A stretch of 11,617 nucleotides of DNA from G039029935 sp039029935 (lineage in GTDB: Bacteria > Chloroflexota > Anaerolineae > Caldilineales > Caldilineaceae): NCBI GenBank assembly GCA_039029935.1, contig JBCCFC010000301.1, positions 1-11,617 on the forward strand, in the 5' to 3' direction. The notes beneath the pieces were generated by a model. The model was not told the DNA's origin. It made no database searches and saw only the letters and a list, made by a program, of their open reading frames with translations. A program made the translations under genes and the position numbers. Shown in pieces: positions 6,926 through 11,617 of this stretch (position 1 is its first letter; every line of letters begins with the position of its first letter).

Positions 6926-8782
6926 TTACCAGCTAGGCTCAATGCCACTATGCCCTTGTGTTACAGGTGGGCGACGAATCAGGTCATCAACGGCAGCGCC
7001 AGGCGCAACCATTGGATAGACGTTGACCTCTTCCATGACACGGAAGTCAATTAGATAGGGGCCAGGTGTCTTGTTGGCCTCTTCAATGCTGGGGCCAACT
7101 TCTTCTGGCGTGGACACAACTTTGGCAGGGATGCCATATGCCTGTGCCAACATGACATAATCGGGCGAGATAATCGGTGTCCCTGTGTAACGTTTATCAT
7201 AGAAAATCTGTTGCCACTGGCGTACCATGCCCAAGAAGCCATTGTTGATAATCGCAATCTTGACGGGCAACTGTTCTTGATGGAGCACGGCCAGTTCTTG
7301 CAGCGTCATCTGGAAACCGCCATCGCCAGCAACGACCCAGACCAACCGATCTTTATCGGCGATTTGTGCGCCAATGGCTGCGGGCAATGCATACCCCATT
7401 GTACCCAAACCACCGCTTGTCAACAACTGTCCTGAATGGTCGTGGATATAATATTGACACTCCCACATCTGGTGTTGACCGACATCCGTCACGATTACGG
7501 GTGATTTGAGCGCGTTCTTGGTCTTGTCCCACAGACTACGCATGACAAATGGTGGAATCAGTTCATCGACTTCATAGTTCAAAATGTCAGTGTCTGCAGT
7601 TTCATTCTGCCAATCACGCAGCGTTGCCAGCCATTCTGGATGTTTGTTCTGCTCGATATGTGGCAACAGTGCAGGCAATGTTTCACCCAGGTCGCCGACA
7701 ACAGGCACATCCGGTGCGACATTTTTGCCGATTTCGGCCTTGTCTAGCTCAAAGTGGATGACCTTGGCTTGCTTGGCAAATTGGTCCAGCCGCCCGGTGA
7801 TGCGGTCGTCAAAGCGCATCCCCATTGCAATCAGCAGATCACAGGCTTGCACTGCTTTGTTGGCAAACGCCTCACCATGCATACCGCCCATGCCCAAACT
7901 GAGCGGGTGGCTTTCTGGAATGTTGCCTGTACCCAGCAGCGTTGTCACGGTGGGAATTTCGGCACGTTCGACCAGCGTCAGCAACTCCTTGCTTGCACCC
8001 GCCAAGTGAACCCCATGTCCGGCCATGATCAATGGATTTTTGGCGTTGTTGATCAACTCAGCGGCATCCATAATGCTCTTGATATCAACGCTCGGCCAAG
8101 GCTCAAATCCAGGCAATTCAACATCCATATCATACCGGAACTCGCCTGTATTATTTTGGACATCCTTACAAATGTCAACCAAAACCACACCGGGACGCCC
8201 TTCACGGGCAATGTAAAACGCCTCTTTCATGATCAAAGGCAATTCATTGACATCCGTAACGAGATAGTTGTGCTTACAGACGGGTTGTGTGACACCAACC
8301 ACATCCGATTCTTGGAATGCATCCGTACCCAGCAGATTGGTGGGGACTTGGCCTGTGATAGCCACGATGGGCACACTGTCCATCTGTGCGGTTGCCAGCC
8401 CCGTGACCAAGTTGGTTGCGCCTGGTCCGCTGGTGGCGACACAGACACCGACTTTACCCGTGGTTCTGGCATATCCATCAGCCATATGTGCGGCACACTG
8501 TTCATGACGCACAAGCACATGATGAAGACGACCATCTGCTTCATATTCCGAAAGCGCATCATATGCTGGCAGAATGGCTCCACCAGGATGTCCAAAGATT
8601 ACATCAACGCCTTCACATACCATCGATTCCCAGATCATCTGTGAACCCGTCATCATGCGTGGCTCAGGGCTGATGTCACCCGTATTGGCCGCAGCATGAC
8701 TCCTTTCGCTGGAGCTTTCACCAGACAGAGAGCTATCTTCGCTGGTATGCGCTTCAACAACAAGCTGTTGTCCATTGCCCAT
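6926..8782 (-). CDS. ilvB: Acetolactate synthase large (catalytic) subunit
   Basis: IlvB condenses pyruvate with pyruvate or 2-oxobutyrate to 2-acetolactate or 2-aceto-2-hydroxybutyrate (EC 2.2.1.6) using thiamine diphosphate, FAD and magnesium. It shows GHPGGAILP at residues 64-72 and RHEQ at 92-95, with the catalytic Glu at 94 that activates thiamine diphosphate. The FAD region GMRFDDR is at 321-327. The thiamine-binding motif runs from GDG at 486-488 to NN at 513-514, followed by GMVRQWQ and FYDKRYTGT. At 618 aa it carries an N-terminal Ser/Glu-rich extension of about 42 residues before the core. The chosen ATG has GGAG 9 nt upstream, so the extension is probably real, though internal Met43/44 starts are possible. 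It is the first enzyme gene of the operon, controlled by the upstream attenuator. Confidence 0.98.
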   Translation of the reverse strand: MGNGQQLVVEAHTSEDSSLSGESSSERSHAAANTGDISPEPRMMTGSQMIWESMVCEGVDVIFGHPGGAILPAYDALSEYEADGRLHHVLVRHEQCAAHMADGYARTTGKVGVCVATSGPGATNLVTGLATAQMDSVPIVAITGQVPTNLLGTDAFQESDVVGVTQPVCKHNYLVTDVNELPLIMKEAFYIAREGRPGVVLVDICKDVQNNTGEFRYDMDVELPGFEPWPSVDIKSIMDAAELINNAKNPLIMAGHGVHLAGASKELLTLVERAEIPTVTTLLGTGNIPESHPLSLGMGGMHGEAFANKAVQACDLLIAMGMRFDDRITGRLDQFAKQAKVIHFELDKAEIGKNVAPDVPVVGDLGETLPALLPHIEQNKHPEWLATLRDWQNETADTDILNYEVDELIPPFVMRSLWDKTKNALKSPVIVTDVGQHQMWECQYYIHDHSGQLLTSGGLGTMGYALPAAIGAQIADKDRLVWVVAGDGGFQMTLQELAVLHQEQLPVKIAIINNGFLGMVRQWQQIFYDKRYTGTPIISPDYVMLAQAYGIPAKVVSTPEEVGPSIEEANKTPGPYLIDFRVMEEVNVYPMVAPGAAVDDLIRRPPVTQGHSGIEPSW

Positions 8783-8822
8783 GATTCAATTCTCCGTATC
8801 ATAATATAGCATTTCAGGTTGT

Positions 8823-8870
8823 CAGCATTTCAGCATTTCAGCACTTCAGCACTTCAGCACTTCAGCATTT
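8823..8870. repeat. Six tandem 8-bp repeats (cagcattt/cagcactt)
   Basis: Six consecutive 8-bp units on the plus strand read cagcattt, cagcattt, cagcactt, cagcactt, cagcactt, cagcattt. They lie in the untranslated region between the attenuator terminator and the ilvB ribosome binding site. Exact tandem units with only one variable position suggest recent slippage expansion. Confidence 0.9.
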
Positions 8871-8873
8871 GAG

Positions 8874-8929
8874 CCTGACTAGCTGACTAGCTGACTAGCT
8901 GACAGCCTGACTAGCTGACAGCCTGACTA
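8874..8929. repeat. Seven tandem 8-bp repeats (ctgactag/ctgacagc)
   Basis: Seven consecutive 8-bp units on the plus strand alternate between ctgactag (five copies) and ctgacagc (two copies). The array adjoins the preceding one and fills the space between the attenuator terminator and ilvB. The palindromic ctag and agct cores would allow small alternative pairings in the mRNA leader. Confidence 0.9.
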
Positions 8930-8952
8930 GCTATCGTTTCTTTTATAGGCAT

Positions 8953-8988
8953 AAAAAAAGACCCTTCCCTAGTTGGAAAGAGTCTTTT
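8953..8988 (-). terminator. Intrinsic terminator (attenuator) upstream of ilvB
   Basis: In the minus-strand RNA, 8988-8975 pairs with 8969-8956 over 14 contiguous positions (including two G-U pairs) around a 5-nt loop AACUA. The U-run 8959-8953 follows. This is the best terminator in the window. It lies after the promoter and leader peptide and about 170 bp before ilvB, the position expected for an attenuator rather than an end-of-gene terminator. It would also stop readthrough from the CHRD gene. Confidence 0.9.
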
Positions 8989-9018
8989 AGAAACCTACGT
9001 TTTACACGACGTTCGTTC

Positions 9019-9180
9019 TTATGCTTCTCCAACTACAAATAACTTCTGGCTAATAATGACAACCACCAGAAGCTCGCTAAGAAGCACCACTACATTGTTA
9101 TTGATAAAATTGCTAAACAATTTCAACAATTTTGTTGTGATAATTTTATTAGATTGATTAAAATTAGATTGATTAAACAT
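9019..9180 (-). CDS. Branched-chain amino acid leader peptide, 53 aa
   Basis: This short ORF sits between the promoter and the terminator upstream of ilvB. Residues 30-43 read VVVLLSELLVVVII, with 12 of 14 positions being Val, Leu or Ile, followed by SQKLFVVGEA and the stop. That is the signature of an attenuation leader peptide for a branched-chain amino acid operon, comparable in role to ilvL and ivbL of enteric bacteria. The N-terminal half is Asn/Gln-rich and contains a 15-bp tandem duplication (9149-9178) that encodes a repeated FNQSN. The ATG at 9180 has no strong Shine-Dalgarno; no better in-frame start is visible. The stop lies 30 nt before the terminator stem, close enough for a ribosome there to affect folding. 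Confidence 0.85.
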   Translation of the reverse strand: MFNQSNFNQSNKIITTKLLKLFSNFINNNVVVLLSELLVVVIISQKLFVVGEA

Positions 9181-9220
9181 AGTTTTAATCTTGATTGAAC
9201 GAACGATTTTATGCTATCTC

Positions 9221-9248
9221 TTTGATTGAATATCAAACTTCAATCAAA
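9221..9248. other. 10-bp perfect hairpin in the early ilv leader
   Basis: tttgattgaa (9221-9230) and ttcaatcaaa (9239-9248) form a perfect 10-bp stem with an 8-nt loop, just after the predicted transcription start and before the leader peptide. There is no U-run. It could stabilise the 5' end of the transcript or be a protein-binding dyad. Confidence 0.5.
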
Positions 9249-9257
9249 ATTTTTCCC

Positions 9258-9286
9258 ATTATAACGAAAGTTGTGACTCTTGTCAA
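9258..9286 (-). promoter_or_regulatory. Consensus sigma-70 promoter of the ilv-leu operon
   Basis: The minus strand carries TTGACA (9286-9281), a 17-nt spacer and TATAAT (9263-9258), matching both hexamers at all 12 positions. Transcription would start near 9251. It lies 23 bp beyond the stop of the CHRD gene and faces the leader peptide, attenuator and ilvB. A perfect promoter combined with a strong attenuator fits control by termination rather than initiation. Confidence 0.92.
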
Positions 9287-9309
9287 TTATGAATTTGTGT
9301 TGATTAACG

Positions 9310-10233
9310 TTACTGAATGGCAATCAACGGCAAATAGCAACTGTGAATTACAGGTTCCTCGGTCACGTCTAATGCAGTTGGCGTATCACTTGATAACTGT
9401 CCGCGAATGGCTCCAGCGGGAAAGTCCAAATTATGGATATTGATATAATAGCCAGTCAACGTGTTTTCGATGAGGCTGAATGTATCGGCATCCGTATTGA
9501 CACAACCGCTGGCCGCATTGGCTGGGTCTGCGAATAGTGCAACTGCAACACCACCAGACTCACCCGATGCACCTTCATGGATATGACCCGCTGTGGGTTC
9601 AGCAATATTTTGTGTCGCCAACGTATAGCAGATGACATTAGAACTGGCATCCATTGTCAGTGTTGCCGTACCCAAACCGTCATCATCACCTGGGCCGGGT
9701 ACCTCATTGTTGCCCGATAGTTGAACCATTAACGTTGTGCCGGAAACCAGTTGCCCTCGGATCGCGCCAGCACCAAACTCCGCGTTGTGGATATTGACAT
9801 AGTGTCCTGTAGGATCTGCCAAAATCGAGTTCATGGTTGCAGCGTCAGTATCGGCACAACCATTGGCTGCCCCTGCCGCATCACCAAACAGTGCAAGCGC
9901 AACACCGCCAGATGCATCCGCTGCCCCAATGTGAATGTGTCCCGCAGACGGCTCGGCAATGTTTGCTGTCTCCAAGGTGTAACAGACTTGATTCGCTGTA
10001 AAATCAAAGGTCAAGACTGCTGTTCCTGTGCCATCATCATCACCAGGACCAGGAATTTCGGCTGCCCCAGTCAATGCAACGGTGAGTTCAACGTTGGCCT
10101 GCTGTGGTTCGGCAGCATGGACTGTTCCTGTGGACAGAAGTAGAGTAGCAACAACAATGGCTGTCACAAACAGCATTGCCGGAACCCCAACCAACGGATT
10201 TTTCCCAGAATGGATATACCTTAATGTTTTCAT
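9310..10233 (-). CDS. Secreted protein with two CHRD domains
   Basis: The ATG at 10233 has GAAAGGA 6 nt upstream (10246-10240). An in-frame TTG at 10248 would place that ribosome site inside the coding region, so I chose the ATG (307 aa). Residues 1-40 form a signal peptide (basic start, hydrophobic 17-35, VHA then AE). Two CHRD (chordin) domains follow at about 47-162 and 165-280, offset by exactly 118 residues. Each has PGPGDDDG (61, 179), VCYTL or ICYTL, AGHIH (97, 215), a GC element near TDA, INIHN or VNIHN, and AGAIRGQL (155, 273). The two cysteines per domain could form a disulfide. The chain ends in CYLPLIAIQ, resembling the short YLPL tail I associate with secreted Chloroflexota proteins. 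CHRD domains occur in secreted bacterial proteins of mostly unknown role, and no enzyme activity is implied. The gene probably has its own promoter. Confidence 0.93.
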   Translation of the reverse strand: MKTLRYIHSGKNPLVGVPAMLFVTAIVVATLLLSTGTVHAAEPQQANVELTVALTGAAEIPGPGDDDGTGTAVLTFDFTANQVCYTLETANIAEPSAGHIHIGAADASGGVALALFGDAAGAANGCADTDAATMNSILADPTGHYVNIHNAEFGAGAIRGQLVSGTTLMVQLSGNNEVPGPGDDDGLGTATLTMDASSNVICYTLATQNIAEPTAGHIHEGASGESGGVAVALFADPANAASGCVNTDADTFSLIENTLTGYYINIHNLDFPAGAIRGQLSSDTPTALDVTEEPVIHSCYLPLIAIQ

Positions 10234-10275
10234 CGTGAATCCTTTCAAAATAATTGATGAATAATGGTTAATTTA

Positions 10276-10340
10276 CCTTGTACACTAAGTTTTTGAGGAT
10301 TTTGCCAGTGTAAAAACCCTCAAAAATTTAGTGTACAGGG
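10276..10340. repeat. 23-bp inverted repeat in the CHRD gene upstream region
   Basis: Arms 10276-10298 (ccttgtacactaagttttt plus gagg) and 10318-10340 are complementary at 21 of 23 positions around a 19-nt spacer. It lies between the putative promoter and the start of the CHRD gene, so it would fold in the 5' UTR. It could be a MITE-like insertion, an operator dyad or an mRNA hairpin. No U-run follows toward the gene. Confidence 0.8.
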
Positions 10341-10398
10341 TATTAATAGATAACAAGAAAGTGATTGAAGAAAAATATTTAGGAATGGTTTTGTGGAC

Positions 10399-10427
10399 AT
10401 GTTAAGGATATTACATAAATTTGTCAA
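10399..10427 (-). promoter_or_regulatory. Putative sigma-70 promoter of the CHRD gene
   Basis: TTGACA (10427-10422), a 17-nt spacer and TAACAT (10404-10399; 4 of 6 matches to TATAAT). The predicted transcript would begin near 10392 and have a 5' UTR of about 160 nt that includes the long inverted repeat. Confidence 0.5.
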
Positions 10428-10444
10428 ATTGACTGTTGAGCTTC

Positions 10445-10539
10445 TTAGGAATAGCGATTAAATAACGTACTCATTTCGGTGAAATCCGCACGGGGCGTGC
10501 TCACTCAACTTGTGATAGTTAAATAATCGCTATTCCTTA
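10445..10539. repeat. Palindromic element with cloverleaf-like folding
   Basis: A perfect 14-bp outer stem (10447-10460 with 10524-10537; aggaatagcgatta / taatcgctattcct), with four further pairs inside, closes a region holding three small hairpins in a row. These are 10473-10485 (atttc-ggt-gaaat), 10488-10500 (gcacg-ggg-cgtgc) and 10501-10515 (tcac/gtga). It begins about 7 bp after the stop of the P-loop gene. It looks like a mobile palindromic repeat (MITE-, REP- or IS200/IS605-derived type) or a structured RNA. No transposase is present. Confidence 0.75.
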
Positions 10540-10545
10540 CCTAAT

Positions 10546-11364
10546 TCATTTCATAAACGCTTGAATCTGCTGGGCTGCTTCCTCTGGGGTATTCATTGTC
10601 GTGTCCACAATCAGCGTTCGCTCTGGCACACGCGTCATCAATACTGATGCTGTCGCAGTGGGGTCATAGTTGCGCCGCTCGGTCATCACAATCTGGAGCT
10701 TGGCGCGTAGGTCGTCTATTGTCACCGTCTCGCCATCTACCAATGCCAGTAATTGATCGATTTCCTGCTGTGAAAACAGATCTTCGATTCCCTCGATATC
10801 CAGTGAGTGGCTCTGTGTTGTACGCTCACTTGCACTGACCTGATCAAAGCTATCAGCTCGACCCAGCAGACGTTGTGTCCGCACGACATCGGGAGCAGCC
10901 AACACAATGAACTGCGCGTTGGGCAACTCTTCGAGCGCGCAGGTGACTTCGTTTTCCCCACGCAGGCCATCAAAAAAGATCATCCCATGCTGCTTGCCGA
11001 TTTTGAGCTTAAGCTGCGCTAAAGCATGTGCCATACCGCCAGCAAATCGCTCACGATAGCGACGTGTATAATCAAAGCGTTGAATCCGGTCTTTGACAGG
11101 TTTAATCGGGTCGCCATCCTGTTGTTGCAAGTAGCTGATGATGAGATGGTCTGTCAGAGCACGTCGATTGGGCAGCAATGTCACCTCCACGCCCAGTGCT
11201 TGCAGTGCTTCAATCGTTGTACTCTTGCCCACTCCTGTCACGCCGACAATGATATAGACAGGCGTCTCAACGATAGATGTCCAACTATCTGCCATTTGCG
11301 ATGTGAGTTCGCCCATACCCAGACCGGGTAAAAATTCTTGAATTGTCATAAGTTTTGGTTCCAT
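10546..11364 (-). CDS. P-loop NTPase, nucleotide-kinase-like, unknown substrate
   Basis: The protein of up to 272 aa has a Walker A motif GVTGVGKST at residues 41-49 after a beta-strand-like VYIIV. FDGLRGENEV follows at 131-140 in a position that resembles the DG-R-x-x-E segment of dephospho-CoA-kinase-like P-loop kinases. The stretch FIVLAAPDVVRTQRLLGRA (152-170) looks like the strand and Arg-rich lid helix of such kinases. The C-terminal 90 residues contain ERRNYDP and end TPEEAAQQIQAFMK, again kinase-like. It is cytoplasmic, with no signal or membrane segment. A specific substrate cannot be named. The ATG at 11364 has no Shine-Dalgarno; an internal ATG at 11349 has a weak GGAA 9 nt upstream and could be the true start (267 aa). 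The 15-bp repeat array begins 7 bp upstream of the first ATG. Confidence 0.85.
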   Translation of the reverse strand: MEPKLMTIQEFLPGLGMGELTSQMADSWTSIVETPVYIIVGVTGVGKSTTIEALQALGVEVTLLPNRRALTDHLIISYLQQQDGDPIKPVKDRIQRFDYTRRYRERFAGGMAHALAQLKLKIGKQHGMIFFDGLRGENEVTCALEELPNAQFIVLAAPDVVRTQRLLGRADSFDQVSASERTTQSHSLDIEGIEDLFSQQEIDQLLALVDGETVTIDDLRAKLQIVMTERRNYDPTATASVLMTRVPERTLIVDTTMNTPEEAAQQIQAFMK

Positions 11365-11370
11365 TGTTGT

Positions 11371-11460
11371 AGTGGGTCGGTGTTCAGTGGGTCGGTGTTC
11401 GGTAGGTCAGTATTCGGTAGGTCAGTATTCGGTAGGTCAGTATTCGGTAGGTCAGTATTC
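11371..11460. repeat. Six tandem 15-bp repeats
   Basis: Two copies of agtgggtcggtgttc (11371-11400) are followed by four identical copies of ggtaggtcagtattc (11401-11460). The unit is the same family as the two copies at 5054-5083. A partial inverted segment (actcaccgac, 11467-11476) follows and is cut by the group II intron boundary. Confidence 0.92.
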
Positions 11461-11478
11461 GGTTTAACTCACCGACGT

Positions 11479-11528
11479 AGAGTAGACGGCCAGCGAGCGG
11501 CATGACCCGCTTTTCCAACCGCCCCTCC
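11479..11528 (-). ncRNA. Group II intron domain VI with branch-point adenosine
   Basis: In the minus-strand RNA, 11528-11525 pairs with 11482-11479, and 11524-11515 pairs with 11493-11484 except for the single bulged A at 11483. An upper stem 11511-11507 with 11500-11496 closes a 6-nt loop. One bulged A on the 3' strand, seven bases from the intron end, is the canonical lariat branch point. Confidence 0.88.
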
Positions 11529-11530
11529 CC

Positions 11531-11564
11531 GAACCGGACGTGAACCTTTCAATTCATCCGGCTC
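11531..11564 (-). ncRNA. Group II intron domain V (catalytic)
   Basis: This is a 34-nt element with all domain V hallmarks. The lower 8-bp stem GAGCCGGA / UCCGGUUC contains the AGC triad. A 2-nt CG bulge on the 3' side follows, then an upper 6-bp stem UGAAUU / GGUUCA and a GAAA tetraloop. Every position pairs (Watson-Crick or G-U), suggesting the ribozyme core is intact. Confidence 0.95.
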
Positions 11565-11617
11565 TCCACTACCTTTTGCGAAAACTATCTCCATCATACC
11601 GACCAGAATGGATAGAG

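Larger units (their letters stand above)
8953..9251 (-). promoter_or_regulatory. Transcription attenuator leader of the ilv operon
   Basis: The leader RNA between the predicted start (about 9251) and the terminator can adopt exclusive structures. A protector hairpin pairs 9087-9079 with 9029-9021 (9 bp) and, inside it, 9074-9065 with 9050-9041 (10 bp); it spans the Leu and Val codons of the leader peptide. An antiterminator pairs 9035-9026 (UAGUUGGAGA) with 8979-8970 (UUUCCAACUA), 10 contiguous pairs, and consumes the 5' arm and loop of the terminator. A ribosome stalled on the Val/Leu codons (9093-9079) would break the protector and free 9035-9026 for antitermination. A ribosome reaching the stop at 9021-9019 would mask it and allow termination. 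The structures are read from the sequence; the regulatory behaviour is inferred from the known ilv/leu attenuators of enteric bacteria. Confidence 0.8.
11477..11617 (-). mobile_element. Group II intron, 3' end (continues beyond window)
   Basis: Domains V and VI of a group II intron are recognisable on the minus strand (separate entries). The intron 3' end is inferred at 11477 (ending CTCTAC), seven bases after the bulged branch-point adenosine at 11483. The flanking 3' exon starts GTCGGTGAGT, the core of the local repeat family. Domain IV and the intron-encoded reverse transcriptase, if present, would lie to the right of the window. No reverse transcriptase coding sequence is visible here. 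The structural class cannot be assigned from this fragment. Confidence 0.9.

Noticed and set aside
7754..8644. 296-codon plus-strand open frame opposite ilvB
   Set aside because: It lies entirely within the well-supported ilvB, has no ribosome site or recognisable motifs, and its composition follows from the complementary strand.
8941..8985. Short ATG frame just after the attenuator terminator
   Set aside because: It closes after about a dozen codons, has no ribosome site and begins in the U-run of the terminator.
8783..9251. T-box riboswitch upstream of ilvB
   Set aside because: I see no T-box AGGGUGG-type antiterminator sequence; the leader peptide with branched-chain codons explains the terminator better.
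10234..10248. TTG start adding five residues to the CHRD protein
   Set aside because: The good ribosome site GAAAGGA overlaps this extension and is spaced correctly for the ATG at 10233.
11371..11460. CRISPR array
   Set aside because: The 15-bp units are directly adjacent with no unique spacers, and no cas genes are visible.

Overview
The window looks like a piece of a bacterial chromosome, probably from Chloroflexota. The evidence is indirect: a Uma2-family protein with a coiled-coil tail, a secreted double-CHRD protein ending in a YLPL-type tail that I associate with secreted Chloroflexota proteins, moderate GC, and intergenic spaces full of short tandem and inverted repeats. All supported protein genes lie on the minus strand, so the window reads from right to left in transcription order.

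Right edge (about 11370-11617): the 3' end of a group II intron (domains V and VI, minus strand) is inserted into an array of 15-bp tandem repeats. Next come a small P-loop kinase-like protein (10546-11364), a palindromic element with a cloverleaf-like fold (10445-10539), and a putative promoter plus a long inverted repeat (10276-10427). These lead into a secreted protein made of two CHRD domains (9310-10233).

Centre (about 3093-9286): a branched-chain amino acid cluster, ilvB-ilvN-ilvC-small ORF-leuA. It starts from a perfect consensus sigma-70 promoter (9258-9286). An untranslated leader follows, with an unannotated 53-codon leader peptide carrying a VVVLLSELLVVVII run, and then a strong intrinsic terminator at 8953-8988. 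Competing base pairings (protector hairpin, antiterminator, terminator) can be drawn, so this reads as a ribosome-mediated transcription attenuator sensing Val/Leu/Ile charging. Two arrays of 8-bp tandem repeats separate the attenuator from ilvB. IlvB and IlvN form acetohydroxyacid synthase, IlvC converts its product to the dihydroxy acid, and LeuA diverts 2-oxoisovalerate to leucine. A long imperfect hairpin lies between ilvN and ilvC. The ilvC-leuA gap holds a repeat-built hairpin and a 48-aa ORF with an almost ideal Shine-Dalgarno sequence, whose end overlaps the leuA start.

Left part (1-3079): a hairpin after leuA, an unrecognised 636-aa signal-peptide and membrane-anchored protein (1080-2990), and the N-terminal 340 codons of a Uma2-family protein running off the window.

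The most notable items are the ilv attenuator, the small ORF overlapping leuA, and the group II intron inserted in a repeat that also occurs, uninterrupted, between ilvC and leuA.
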